64,000 nt of DNA from Culex pipiens pallens (GCF_016801865.2 NC_068937.1:137094455-137158454); one strand, 5' to 3'; counted from the stretch's first letter, positions 11,521-23,871 are shown. Translations and numbers: made by a program. The notes: a model not told the origin generated them from the sequence alone.

Positions 11521-12760
11521 CCTTTCAAATCACAATTAAAAATTGAATCAGTTCCGTCTAGCTTTCTTATGTTTCGTGTCCACACACACACAAAAAAAGA
11601 AAGCAAAAAACTCAATTCGAAAGTCCATCGACTGAAACTCACACGAAGCGACTCTCCTCCGGAAGTCTAAACCGTCGGACCGTACTTCCGTTTAACTTCT
11701 CTCTAACCCAACACCAACCAAGTTGCTGGAGTCAATTTTGGCACTCGTTTTTTTTTTCTCGATGCAAGAGCGGCGGTAAAAACTTTCTTGATCGAAGCCT
11801 GATTTTCACACATCGGACACACGATATGTGCAATATAGTTTCGAGTTTTTTTTGTTTTTTTTTTCGGTTTGAAACAAGTGCCTTTTGTTGCACACAAAGG
11901 TAGTTCCCCCTCCTTGTTTCTCCTGAATCGAGAAAGTTATAGCTCGTTTTTTTTCTGTTCAATCTCTCTTTAACAGCTTCGACAATGATGATGAAAAGCT
12001 TCGCACCACTCAAAAGGGATGAATTGTGGGCAAAAAATATGATGTGCCGAAACAAAACAAAGCAGGAAAAAAAAATCTTTTTCTGCGAGGAAACGCGAAG
12101 CAAGAGAGGAAGTTTCAATAATATTTCATCGTGCTTTTTAAAAATCATAAATTTTCACCCCGCCCCACCTCTCCCACGGTCCTTCTTCTTTGTTGTTGTT
12201 TTTTTTTTGTTCCCTGGCCCAACCGGAAGTGTATATTTGGCGCGATGCTGCCGGTGATGATGATGATGTTGTGAGAATGAGAGGCGCAGAAGTGGGGAGG
12301 GAAAAACGATACTTTTCAACAGCATGTATAAACATTTTCACAAAAGTCCCCCCCTCCCTCAATGACGAGTTTCGATCACAGTCGATTTTTGCTTCTTTTT
12401 CGTCTCAATGTGGCATCGTAGTAGTCGTGCGACCAAACTTTAACAAAGGATTCCGGGCGAATTGCGAGCGAGCGAGTGAGTGCGTGAGACGCGCAGTGGG
12501 CCATGAGGGAGAGAGAGGAGTGAGAGAGGAATGATCTATGCGAATTTTATAACAAAGTGGTTATGTGCTTCCGGCGGATTGCTTGGATGGATTGATGTGG
12601 CTGCGACGGTGGTGGTGGTGGTGGTGGCGGGAAAGTTTGAGAGAACAGGGCTGCAATTTATTGGTTTTTCGGTGAGGGTTGTCGCACTTGAATAGTAGGA
12701 TAGTTTATGGATGTGATAAAATTGAGAGAATCGTTTTCGAAATCTAAATATGAAACAATC
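11520..12760. other. Non-repetitive GC-richer island
   Basis: Mixed sequence with AC-rich, CT-rich and GA-rich tracts and a (GGT)n microsatellite at about 12606-12627. Overlapping open frames on both strands are low-complexity and mutually inconsistent, so no gene is called. It could be intronic regulatory DNA; there is no direct evidence. Confidence 0.4.
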
Positions 12761-13480
12761 AACTAATAAATTATGAATAAATGCATTCAAAATGCTAATT
12801 TAAAGTAATTTTAATTTAAGGTAAAAAATAAACTTATTGTGAGCAAACTATGCTATCATAAACTTTATTTAACATCATAATATCCATATGATTCAGTGAT
12901 TTTTAGTATTTTTCTTTCATCTCTTTTCAAGTTTTTCCTTTAAAATTTAGATGATCCATTCGATTGTCTAGAAACCTTTTTTTAAATTGCAAAATTATTT
13001 TAGTTTTTTAATTTTCTTCTGTTTAGGAGGATATTTTTTATCAATTTTTGTTCTACGGAAGACTTGACTTTTCTTGTTTAATTTTAATTATTTTTTTTAT
13101 TTAAAGTATTTCTATACACTTTTAATGTTTAAGGCACATACATCAGTCTTGAATTTTAATACTTTGCCTTTTTAATTTGTGTGATGCTTCTTATCACCAA
13201 TCATTTTTGACGTTGAATACCGTCTTCTTCGAAAGTACTGAGGTGACATAGGTAACGCAACATTGTCACCACAATCTTGGTTTAATTTACATTTTTATTT
13301 TGAATATTTTTTAAAGTATCTTTTATGATTGATTCAACTTGATAATTTTAACAATCAAGTTATCCGAAAGTGGCAGAAAATTTCAAAATGGAAAAATGTT
13401 CAGTTTGCCTGCCAAAATGTAAAAAATGAATAAAACTGCAATTTACCAATCTATCAATTATTGTTTCCATTGTCCGAAGT
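12760..13480. other. AT-rich spacer
   Basis: Homopolymer-rich AT DNA. I see no gene, tandem repeat or inverted terminal repeat in it. Confidence 0.4.
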
Positions 13481-13802
13481 TTCGATAATCAGAAGTTCGA
13501 TTATCCGAAGGTTTGTATAGTACATCGGATAATCGAACTTCTGACAATTTTTTTTTTTTTTCGTTTTCTTGTTTTAAACATCAAATTCGAGTATTGCGAC
13601 CCCATTTTAGTGCCTATTAAACAATAAAATGCATTTTTTCAATATTTCAACACCGCCATATTGGCCGCCATCTTGGATTTAACGTAGTTTAGGGGTCATA
13701 CTCAAGCTCGATAATTAAAAATTAGGCAAAGAAAATAAAATCGTGATTCGATTATCCAAAGTGAAATTTATCCGAGGCCTTCGGATAATCGAGTCTGGAC
13801 TG
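13480..13802. mobile_element. pogo/Tigger-like MITE relic
   Basis: The right end, read inward on the complement, starts CAGTCCAGACTCGATTATCC and is bordered by TA. This resembles pogo/Tigger-type termini. The left part has TTCGATTATCCGAAGG and its complement ATCGGATAATCGAACTTC but lacks the CAGTCCAGACTC terminus, so the left boundary is approximate. GTAGTTTAGGGGTCATACT inside recurs in a second relic at 43026-43045. No transposase is present. Confidence 0.6.
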
Positions 13803-13804
13803 TA

Positions 13805-14052
13805 CTGCCCATGATCGCATAAATGTCCCATATGCATTTTTATCGTTTTTGAGTTAATGATGCAGTTTGGTTCAAAATCGTGTGCTCTTTCAGAAAAGCC
13901 TATAAAATCCAGTACTTTGTACTTGAAATCAGGAGGAAATCCAGTTTTTTCACGAAAATTTAACACGTAGCCTTATGTGTGGGACAAACTTCAAATGCGT
14001 TTTTCTCAGCTTGCTGTTTTTGCATATGGGACATTTATGCAAACATGGGCAG
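13805..14052. mobile_element. MITE with CTGCCCATG inverted ends
   Basis: The left end CTGCCCATGATCGCATAAAT and the complement of the right end CTGCCCATGTTTGCATAAAT match over about 30 bp (…GTCCCATATGCA), giving a 248-bp element. TGTA lies on both sides (13801-13804 and 14053-14056), consistent with insertion at a TA with a short duplication. It abuts the end of the pogo-like relic, so it inserted at that element's edge. Confidence 0.75.
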
Positions 14053-14078
14053 TGTATGCGTTTAGAATTACATTTTTT

Positions 14079-14390
14079 GCAGTTCCGTCGTTAAACTCCT
14101 TACTTTTCCTGTCATTCTAGAACGACGAAACAGCCTACTTTTCTTTACCAAAAATAAACAGAATCGAATAGTAACCCTTTTCAAAATAAATGCTGAAAAG
14201 TTCTACTTTTCAGCACCAATTCTATTCAAATGGTGTTTTTCGGAATTGCAGAAAACGTTGAATGGAGCTCGTTGCAAAACTTGATTTTTTCCTCACTCGT
14301 CGTAACTCGGTGAACCTCGCTGGATAAATGTACGACTCGTGCTGAAAAAATCCTCTTTTGCAACATGTTGCATAAACTACTATTTTAATG
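14079..14390. repeat. Dispersed palindromic repeat (TTTTCAGCA family), copy 1
   Basis: The order GCAGTTCCGTCG, TTTTCCTGTCATTCTAGAAC, ATGCTGAAAAGTTCTAC, CTCGTTGCAAAACTTG, GGATAAATGTACGACTCGTG and GCATAAACTACTATT recurs nearly identically at 25612-26045. The core contains self-complementary GCTGAAAAG/CTTTTCAGC. No coding frame is seen. Confidence 0.8.
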
Positions 14391-15420
14391 TCAAAATTGA
14401 CCTTTTAGACTATGGACAAATTTTAAATTTCTGAACCGAAAAACCTTTAAGAAGAATAAAACTGAATTTCAAATTTGTATAGAAGAAATTTATGCGTTGT
14501 ACTTTTTAAAATGTTTTTTTTTTTACAAAATACAATTTTTAAATTTTATATTCTTAAAATTCCGCAACAAGGAATTTGAGTATCAAACATTTCCCATTAT
14601 TGATTTATTTTGGATCATAAACATTTTTTAATGAAATTTTGAATATTTATCACAAAAAAAGACACACAATTTTTGATATATTATAAAAACAAAAACATCT
14701 ATATCGTGAAAACGTATGAAATAAAAACAAGGTTGGAGTTATTCCTAAAAGCTTTAATATATTTTATTTTTCAAATTTGTTTTCATTTAAAAATAAAACC
14801 AGATCACCAGGACAGCGAAATGGTCAAAACAGACAACTGAATTAGAATTCTTAATTGATTTTTAATGTTCCTATAATGCCAATGCATTTTTTTTTTATTT
14901 CAAATTCCTCCTCCTCCTCCTAAATCCTTAAAAAAAATCTAAAATAAACAAAAACCATTTTTTTACTTGAATTGATATTTGCTTGGTAAAACTTGTACAA
15001 GCGATTGCAATATATTTCTATAATTTTTTTAAACGTCTTTTTGGTATTAATTTTTTTAAGGCAAATTTCAATTTCGGTTCATAGATCGGTTCACAGAAAT
15101 TCATTTATATGGATGTTAAAAAAACAATGCGTTTTGTGGTACTTTTGATTAAATATATTGTAAATTATGCTAAAAATTTGATTTTTTAGCCGCTTGGATC
15201 AAGCCGAGGGACAAAACTATAAAATCAATTCAAACTAGCCCTTTGTTAAGAAATCTCGCTTAGTTTTTCAAATGTTCCTATGTACATAGGAAACCCATGA
15301 CACATAGGTTGTTTTGAAAAAAGTAATCTAGAAATACTTGAAATATATTTCTTTAGAAATTAGAACTGAAATCCAAAATCTGTTTGATAAAAGAAGCTTA
15401 TTTTTTGCAATATTAAAAAT
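14390..15420. other. AT-rich spacer
   Basis: AT-rich DNA with a short CTC-rich run near 14910. No gene or delimited element is seen. Confidence 0.4.
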
Positions 15421-17700
15421 AAACAAGTGACCACCCTAACCCACCGGAGCGAAAAACTGCTCCGCACGACTTTGGAAAAGTTGTGTGCTGAGGGGGGAGG
15501 ATGCGGAAAATCCCGGCCCGGCTTCCCGGCAAGCCCGGAAGAGCCCTGCAGACAGATGTATTATTTAACGCTTAAAAGTGGGTCAGATCCGCCACTGCCG
15601 CCGCATGCTGGCTGGCTGGCTCGTGAGCAACGAATCGAGACGAGAGCCGGGGAGAATAATGTGCTCCTTGATACTTGATTGAAGATGAAAAATATTACCA
15701 TTAAATGAAACCATAATCAATGGGAAAACCCCCGGTCCCGGTTGATGAGCGGGGATTTAAGTTTTCGGTCTGCTGGCTACCGGAAGGGCTGGGAAGGGAA
15801 GGAAAAAGGGGGTAAGGTTTGAATGAAAAGTGTTTCAATTTGATTATAAATTTCAAAGGAAAATTAATGACTTCAATCATGGGAACTGATCGATGAATAT
15901 TTATTCCTTTCCTGTTGAGCCATTAGGGAGAGTGAGTAGCGGGGAAGGAGGTCCTATTCTCCCCTTAATGCCCTATAGAAATCGGTAGGTTGAATGGACG
16001 ACGACGACTCCGGCCGCGGGGGTTCTCTCTTCGTTCCGGTCGTTGATGACTATCTTGCAGTTGGCCATCAATCAGATATCAACGTCCTTCCATCGTCTCC
16101 CCTTAAGTTTAAACGACCACCCCTTAAAATGTGAAGTTTCTTCTGCTTCTTCTTCCAGCAAGTGGTGGGCGTCATTGTTGTTGTTGTTGTTGATGACGAT
16201 GACACCCCGATTTTGAATTGAGACGAATGAGTTGCGGAACTTGCTGCTCGATCTGCTTTAAAGTGTGCGGAAAATCGAACCGTTTGAGGGCGCAGATTGA
16301 TGATGTTTCGAAAAACGTGTTGATTTAAAGATTTTAAAGAGCGCCATCTATTATCAATTTTTGAAATGCGCCTGAATGTAGACTTAATGTAGAGCACATT
16401 GTATCTAAAATTTCCTTTCTTTTCTCTCTCGTTCCAGGTAAGTTTCGCCACCTTAACAGTAAATATTATCGTAAGTTGATCTGAAAATCACATTTTAAAA
16501 AAGGCAAATCATCGAATTTTCCCAACCATTTGCCACACACGTGAGAATACTCCCAACTGCATCTCTGCAGCTGTTTGATCAGTTGATTGCCATCCCCCAA
16601 CAATGGTTTCGGTAAACATTGACTTTCGGAATGTGATAGCATTCTGATGACTTTCGACGAATTCTCTCGCTCCATTCAACTGATAAAGGGAATGGGAAAA
16701 TGTCTCTCTGTAAGCACATTTGTGATACAAGTACAATGTAAGCAAGAAGTCTCAATTACCTTCACTCACTCGATCTCGATAATGGAAACAATTCCAAGCC
16801 ATCACACGAAATTCACTTACGCCCTTTTGACCTGAGTCGGGGGCCCTCTTCTGCCGGAATTGTCATCGTTAGAGCAGATCAAGATGGGGTCCACCCACGT
16901 GCTCAAAAGGGTTCCAAACGTGTATTCACACACACTCCAACCTATACAGAGAACATGAAAAGTGGTTGAAAAAGATCCCACACTCACTTATTGCTCTCTC
17001 TTTTTTTTTGAGGAGGGAAATCCCCCCTCACAAAAAGAAGGGTGCTGTTAAATAAAGAAATAAAACCCCCGAAAAAAAGGGCTCTCCGCTCGCCTCGGAG
17101 ATACTCCCCAGAACCAACGACTGGTCCGCATTCATACGGTTAAACGATTCCCGTTGATTCCGGTGGAGCAGTGCAATCAACGGAGCGCAGCAAAAAAAAA
17201 AGCAACCTCGAAACCTCTCTATCCCGACACTGGAAAAGAATTTAAATGAAATTTCGCCCTTGCGCTAATAAAATTCGACCATTTTATAGCAGACTGCAGC
17301 AGCGGTTCTTCCCCTCCTCCTGCCTTTTTTATGGCAGAGCGGGTGATCTCGAGGAAATCAATAGGTTTGGTTTTACCCCACTTTGCCCCCCCACCCTTCC
17401 ACAAACTTGTCGTAAGTGATGGTTGGGATTTATTTTGCCACGTGGTGGTGGTTCTGGTCCGGCAAATCCGGAGTGTGAAAAGAATAAAAAACAGTCGGGT
17501 GGGATCCAGACGGAAGGGCACTGCCGGATTCCGGATTGGCCGCCAACGCCGTCTGGTGAGATTTCCCCGGGGCGAACATATGTGCGGCTAACCATCGACG
17601 AACGGGTTTTTTTTTTCTTTGAGAGGAAATTAGGGTTATTTTTCGGGTTTTGTGCACTGTGGGAATGGAGATCTGTAACATTTTGGGAAGTTGCTTAAAA
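15420..17700 (+). other. Non-repetitive GC-rich island around candidate ratchet point
   Basis: One of the longest stretches without transposon hallmarks. It contains (GTT)n at about 16175-16192, GA/CT-rich segments and repeated GATAAT or TAAT cores near 15690-15890. Open frames on both strands between 17219 and 17700 overlap one another and lack motifs, so no exon is called. A polypyrimidine-AG followed by GTAAGT lies inside it (separate entry). Such islands around a recursive splice site would fit retained intronic sequence. Confidence 0.45.
16411..16443 (+). promoter_or_regulatory. Candidate recursive splice site (ratchet point) 1
   Basis: Positions 16411-16435 are 24 pyrimidines out of 25. 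They are followed by AG at 16436-16437 and directly by GTAAGT at 16438-16443, so a consensus 3' splice site is fused to a consensus 5' splice site with no exon between. This is the published structure of zero-nucleotide-exon ratchet points in long Drosophila introns. A + strand host transcript is inferred. No branch point can be assigned with certainty. Confidence 0.6.
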
Positions 17701-18660
17701 ATATCTCAAAATAATCCAACATAAATGTTGAACACATAAAAATTTTCAAAAATGTGTCAAATAAAAAATTAGCAACTGACCTTAACCAGGCAACACCTTG
17801 TATGGCCTACTTCACTTGATTGAAAAACAACTCACACAAAAAAGATTGCCATGACTGCTTTTTTCAAAATTTCAATCATTTGTCTTGCTTGAAAAGTGTC
17901 AACTCAGAATCGTTTGACGTTTCACCTGTGCCTGTATTAAAGAGGTTGAAATTTCTCCCAAAAATCTCGCACAGATCTTTTTTGACCGAAATCTCGCAAG
18001 AGAGAAGAGCGGTTCGGTCTCATACGGTTTTCGCTCTCAGTGAGGGCTCAGAGAAAGTCTTTTGATGAAGATTATTTCACCAGTGAATTTTTGATATTTT
18101 TCCGTCTCGGGCTGCTATGAACGCTGCCTAAATAGAAATTGGAAAGAGAAGAGAAAGAGAGAGGGAGAAAGAGAGAATATTTAAAGTACCAGACAGCAAT
18201 TTGATATCAAATATCCAAAGTGTTGCGGCATTTCACGGTACAAAATTCTAGGCCCAAACAGAATTTCAGGACAAGTTTAATAAACTTAAAATTTAAAAAT
18301 AAATTAAAACTTTGTCAACTAGTCCATAATTTTCGTATGGTCCTAATTATGCATCGATATACAAAAATATTTAAAAACACAGGCCTTAAAGAGTAAAGTC
18401 AATTTTCCTATAATGATTATTTGTTTTCCCTTAGTTACGTTAATTCAAGTAAGAATATACGAATTTTAAAATATTTGGCCGACGCTAATATGATTTCTTT
18501 AAAAAACAAGAAACAATAAAATCTTTGAAAACAGATCGGAAAAAGACGGACACAGGGAAAAAAAATATCGCTTTGATAATTTGCAATTTTATGATGTTTA
18601 AAACATTTTGTGATGTTCTTTGTTTTTTAAAATTTGACTTAAATTTCGATTAAAAAAAAC
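17700..18660. other. AT-rich spacer
   Basis: No gene is recognised. It contains a GA-rich purine tract at about 18138-18178. An open frame at 17820-18065 has no recognisable domain. Confidence 0.4.
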
Positions 18661-18664
18661 ATTG

Positions 18665-19624
18665 TCCTCACCCCCTCGACTGTAAGGGAGGTATTAGATT
18701 ATGACAAACAAACAAACGAACTCGCGCATTTTGACGGTTTGAGAGCTTTCCTGCTTTATTTGTTTGCCGCAAACATAATTGCGAGTTTGGCAAACTGTCT
18801 AACACGAAAAAATGCAAGTTTGTTTGTTTGTCGTAGTCTAAAACCTCCTTAACAGTAGCATAGGGACAAATGCTTTCGTAAAATTTTTACCAGCTTTGAC
18901 TGAATCTTTTTGTTTCATAAATTGATTTGTTAAAGGATTTTTGAATTGATTATTTCATTGATTTTTTGTTAATTTAACCCTTGACAGGCTACAAACAAAA
19001 AAAAACAAAAATAAATGTTTAAACCAATTTTGTTTGTTTTTTTAAAGCATTTGAAAGAAAAAAAATATATTTTAAAGATTTATTTTTTTGGATTGATAGA
19101 TTCACTTCTTTTATGAGATTATAGGTCAACTTTTGGCGTGTTTAAAATAAATAGTACATATTTTTAGTGTCAAAATAAGTATGCAGTATTTTTTGTTTTG
19201 TCCCAGATTATGTGTAAACACACTTTGTTGTGACTTTTCCGCAAATGGCCTAACATTATCTGAAAAATGTGAAAAACACTAGAAAATTCGAAAAAGTGTC
19301 CAATAAATATTGAATTTAAAATAGGCAAAAAATAGGTCTAAAACAATCAGAAACGAAAATTACAAATACATACAAATAAAAATACTAATAATAGATGAAG
19401 AAAATCATCAAACAGAAGAAGTAAAGTTTTTCGTTGAACAAAAGTTGCTCAAAATTACCGGGATCCCGGTAAAAAAATAAAAAATTAACAAATGGGGAGT
19501 AAAGGGTTTACTAGATTTCATTCATAACAAAAATTAGTCATTTTTTACTGAAAATTGATTAAAATAACAATAATAATTAAAATTAATTATTAATTCAGCC
19601 AAATTCAGTTTAAAGGTTTTATTT
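18665..19624 (+). repeat. Tandem ~960-bp duplication, unit 1
   Basis: The unit starts TCCTCACCCCCTCGACTG and ends CAGTTTAAAGGTTTTATT. It is repeated immediately downstream with few differences. Unit 1 has an extra AGGCAAAAAATAGG near 19322 that unit 2 lacks. The unit carries a hairpin MITE in its first 190 bp, and the rest is the dispersed family also found diverged at 10190-10840. Confidence 0.9.
18686..18849. mobile_element. 164-bp hairpin MITE with TAA flanks, copy 1
   Basis: The left arm GGGAGGTATTAGATTATGAC and the complement of the right arm AGGAGGTTTTAGACTACGAC pair, each followed by repeated AAACAAAC. TAA occurs on both sides, which would fit a PIF/Harbinger-type 3-bp target duplication. 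The complementarity extends a few bases further (CTGT/ACAG), so the exact ends are uncertain. Confidence 0.65.
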
Positions 19625-19625
19625 G

Positions 19626-20579
19626 TCCTCATCCCCTCGACTGTAAGGGAGGTATTAGATTATGACAAACAAACAAACGAACTCGCGCTTTTTGACGGTT
19701 TGACAGTTTTCCTGCTTTGTTTGTTTGCCGCAAACATGTTTGCGAGTTTAGCGAACTGTCTAACACGAAAAAATGACAGTTTGTTTGTTTGTCGTAGTCT
19801 AATACCTCCTTAACAGTAGCATAGGGACAAATACTTTCGTAAAATTTTTATCAGCTTTGACTGAATCTTTTTGTTTCATAAATTGATTTGTTAAAGGATT
19901 TTTGAATTGATTATTTTATTGATTTTTTGTTAATTTAACCCTTGACAGGCTACACACAAAAAAAAACAAAAATAAATGTTTAAACCAATTTTGTTTGTTT
20001 TTTTAAAGCATTTGAAAGAAAAAAAAATATATTTTATAGATTTAATTTTTGGTTTGATAGATTCACTTCTTTTATGAGATTAAAGGTCATCTTTTGACGT
20101 GTTTAAAATAAATAGTACATCATTTTTGTGTCAAAATAAGTATGCAGTATTTTTGTTTTGTCCCAGATTATGTGTAAACACACTTTGTTGTGACTTTTCC
20201 GCAAATGGCCTAACATTATCTGAAAAATTTGAAAAACACTAGAAAATTCGAAAAAGTGTCCAATAAATATTGAATTTAAAATAGGTCTAAAACAATCAGA
20301 AACGAAAATTACAAATACATACAAATAAAAATACTAATAATAGATGAAGAAAATCATCAAACAGAAGAAGTAAAGTTTTTCGTTGAACAAAAGTTGCTCA
20401 AAATTACCGGGATCCCGGTAAAAAAATAAAAAAATAACAAATGGGGAGTAAAGGGTTTACTAGATTTCATTCATAACAAAAATTAGTCATTTTTTACTGA
20501 AAATTGATTAAAATAACAATTATTGATAATAATTAAAATTAATTATTAATTCAGCCAAATTCAGTTTAAAGGTTTTATT
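19626..20579 (+). repeat. Tandem ~960-bp duplication, unit 2
   Basis: Near-identical direct copy of the preceding unit, joined to it head to tail. High identity over AT-rich non-coding DNA implies a recent duplication or an assembly-level duplication. Sequence after the unit (GGAAATGAAAAAGAGG) is unique. Confidence 0.9.
19647..19810. mobile_element. 164-bp hairpin MITE with TAA flanks, copy 2
   Basis: Same element as 18686-18849, copied as part of the larger duplication rather than transposed separately, since the flanks also match. Some arm bases differ from copy 1 (for example AATACCTCC in place of AAAACCTCC). Confidence 0.65.
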
Positions 20580-20819
20580 GGAAATGAAAAAGAGGTTTAA
20601 AATTACTAGTTTTAGGAAACTTGAACAAATTTTTAGCATTTCCCCATAATTGAATAGAAATGTACAAAAGCAGAAACATAAATTACAGTGTGTCCTGACT
20701 GGCCAAACTCTATTACAACGGCAAACATAAAACCTTAAATCGAAAGAAATCGAACAAAAATCCCTTCTTTGCCTACATAAGCTTTCCCATATAAAGAGCT
20801 GGTGCAACAGTCGAACCTT

Positions 20820-21770
20820 AAGGGAAAACCCACTGGGGTGTGAAATTCCAGCATCAGCAAAGTAAAAGAAAATCTACCTTCTTTGCCTTATTCCTCTTCT
20901 TCAACCGATCCTGTTCTTTTTATTTCGTCTATTGTTCAACATTGTTGGTCTCTGATTCCCCGTGAGACGACCCCACCCCACCCTCTTTTCCCCCTCCAGC
21001 CTCCTTTAAGGACGAAAAGTCATGTACGTTTCAACGATTCTTTTCATCAACATTTCTATCGCATCACACCATCGTCCCTTGCTCCCTTTCCCTTCCCTGC
21101 CTTCCGAAACTATTGTATTGATTTATGATTCGATTTGTTTTCTTTGTGTGATAGTTGGTTGGTTGGGAACACTCCCTCTGTGTAGTATGTGATTGTGCGC
21201 TGGAGAAGATTGCCCGGTATTGCCACACTGGAGAAAGAGGACGTGAAGAAAATCTAAGGAAAAACGAGAATGCATTTTACGCTTTTCTGCATCCAAGTTG
21301 TACCTTCTTTTTTTTGCTCCTCACAAACACACATTTGAGATGGGAAAATCACAGATTCCGAATTGGCACGTCTTCGTCGCAGAACGATGTGTTGGATGCC
21401 TGTTTATCGTGCTGCAAGCACACACACACACACACACCGAGTCGTCGAAAGTGATCTCACGTGATTAGAATGTGTGAAATTTGCTCAGTGTTTGCGCAGC
21501 GAACCAGCTGCCACTTGCTCCGGTCCGGCACTCGGGTTTTTTTTTCAATTTGGTGGAGCCGCACGGCGCTTTTCGTACACGTCAAAAACTGCGGCAAAAG
21601 ATGATATCTCGCGCCAAATGACTCTGCACTGCTGTTGACGACGTTGATGACGAAAACGACGAAGGCGACGACGCCGGAGCATGATGCAATTGCAGTTTTG
21701 TTGTGCAGACTAACTGGTGCTGACACGTGGAAGCAAAAAAAAAAGCTGGGAGTTAGCACTTAACCTTCTA
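20820..21770. other. Non-repetitive GC-richer island
   Basis: CT-rich left half and a (CA)n microsatellite at 21419-21438. Overlapping open frames without recognisable motifs occur on both strands. There are no transposon hallmarks and no exon is called. Confidence 0.4.
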
Positions 21771-21853
21771 GGGTTTTTAGGCTTGGAAATTTGATTTTTG
21801 CTATTACATGCTCAAAAAACTCAAATATGTTGACATGGAAAAGTGACAGAATA

Positions 21854-23871
21854 TGGGTCATTCCATCTGAAGCGGAACAGCACTTAAAAATTACCATCTC
21901 CGATTCTGCTCAAATTTGGCAGAGCTGTTAAGACTATCAAACATGCAAAAATCCCGAATTTCATCCAAATCGGACCACCCCCTCCATTTTTGTACCTTGC
22001 CAAAAAATCGACTTTTTGGCGATTTTTGAGCGAAACCCCTATCTTGAAACGGCGATAACTCAGGAACCACAAATCTTAGAGGGTCGGTCTTAGACTCAAT
22101 TTTGAAGGAAATTGGACGTAGAATCCATTTCTGTGATCAAAATTTAGATTAAAATATGTTTTCTACCTGTATTGCGCAATTGAAAACTTTAAATGGCCGT
22201 ATCTCAAAACAGCCCTATTTATTTTTTGAATTTGACCTCACCATCGTATTCCCCGTCCGATTTTACATAAGAATCACTTATCGACAGAAAGGAATATGTT
22301 TCGTTCCAGAGATATCGAATTTTAAAGTTTTGAGTATTTGAGATTAGCTACACTCGCCGCCTCTGCTAGAAGCACTCAGGCGCGCTGATGAATAATTACT
22401 ACCTGGTGTTCTGTAAGATGAATCATTTTTATAATTTTATACGATTTTGAGATAATCAATACCTTGAACAACCTATTTTTTGTTTAAGGAATATTTATTG
22501 GGTAATTTTCAATGCACTGTTTTTCCTGATCACAGAGTCATTGAACCATATTAAGTAAAATTTGAACTTTGAATATTTATTTGCAAATGCTACAGAGTTT
22601 TAACAATACAATTTTCAAAAAAATATCATTTTTCTATTATTTTTATATTTTTCCTAATTCCTCATTTCTTCCCATTTTATCAAATTATTTCTTTTATTTG
22701 AAGTGAGAACAAATGTAGAGCTGGCTGTGGTAGATGAAATAACTCTGTGCGGTAGCAAAATATTGCCATTCAGCAATAACTTCAAAAAATCTGCCTTACG
22801 GTTTGAAAGGTTGATCATATTAAACCGATTTTTATATTGTGAGCCAGTTTCATCTGAATAATTGACAGCAGCTTTATCGTCTTTCAAGATTTCTAAATGA
22901 TTGACAAACAAAAAAAAAGAATATTGTTCGGACGGTGTCGAAATCAACACAACTGAATTTGATCTTAATCAGTTAATAAATCAGATTAATCTTTGTGATT
23001 TACTTACATTTTTCAGTTTTATACTTTCCGGAAATCCTCTTGCTTAATCATGCTTCACGAGAGTTTTAATCATGTTAATTCATAATTTTTAACACTATAA
23101 TGTATCGTACACTTTTTCTTAAGTGTTTCTTACAAGATCAATTGCAATTTCCTGCTAGCTCTGCAGGAATTCCATTCTTGGGCTATCGATTGGGCTAGCA
23201 CACAAATTCACTGTATACTTTTTTTTAAATTTAAGATTATACAGCAGTTTCCTACAGTGGTGTACATTCAATATTTGCCTATTTTGTTAATGATTATTTG
23301 GGATGAAATCTTATTTCAATAAAAGCAGGTAACAGTTATTGATCAGCGCGCCCGAGTGCATCTAGCAGAGGCGGCGAGTGTATCAGATGTAGGTAATCTC
23401 AAACACTCAAAACTTTAAAATTCGATATCTCTGGAACGAAACATATTCCTTTCTGTCGATAAGTGATTCTTATGTAAAATCGGACGGGGAATACGATGGC
23501 GAGGTCAAATTCAAAACATAAATAGGGCTGTTTTGAGATACGGCCATTTAAAGTTTTCAATTTTAATCTAAATTTTGATCACAGAAATGGATTCTACGTC
23601 CAATTTCCTTCAAAATTGAGTCTAAGACCGACCCTCTAAGATGTGTGGTTCCTGAGTTATCGTCGTTTGAAGATAGTGGTTTTGCTCAAAAATCGCCAAA
23701 ATGTCGATTTTTTGGGAGGGTACAAAAATGGAGGGGGTGGTCCGATTTGGATGAAATTCGGGATTTTTGCATGTTTTGATAGTCTCATCAGCTCTGCCAA
23801 ATTTGAGCAGAATCGGAGATAGTAATTTTCAAATTTGCATTTTTCTTGCACACTTCAGGTGGAATGACCCA
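21854..23871. mobile_element. 2.0-kb element with ~540-bp inverted arms and TA flanks
   Basis: The left arm (21854-22397) and right arm (about 23333-23871) are near-perfect inverted copies. Shared segments include TGGGTCATTCCA at the very ends, TCTCCGATTCTGCTCAAATT, TCGGACCACCCCCTCC and, at the inner edge, ACTCGCCGCCTCTGCTAGA. TA lies directly outside both ends. This resembles a long-TIR, TA-target (mariner-like or foldback) element. The ~930-bp AT-rich loop has a 98-codon minus-strand frame (22654-22950) with no DDE motif that I can see. Confidence 0.85.

Noticed and set aside
12138..12534. Opposed open frames around the (GAT)n and CT-rich segment
   Set aside because: The frames on both strands overlap through low-complexity DNA and none has a motif or plausible splice boundaries.
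22654..22950. 98-codon minus-strand frame in the loop of the long-arm element
   Set aside because: The sequence looks more protein-like than most here, but it has no transposase motif or known domain that I recognise, is short, and sits in AT-rich DNA. Left as a note in the element entry.
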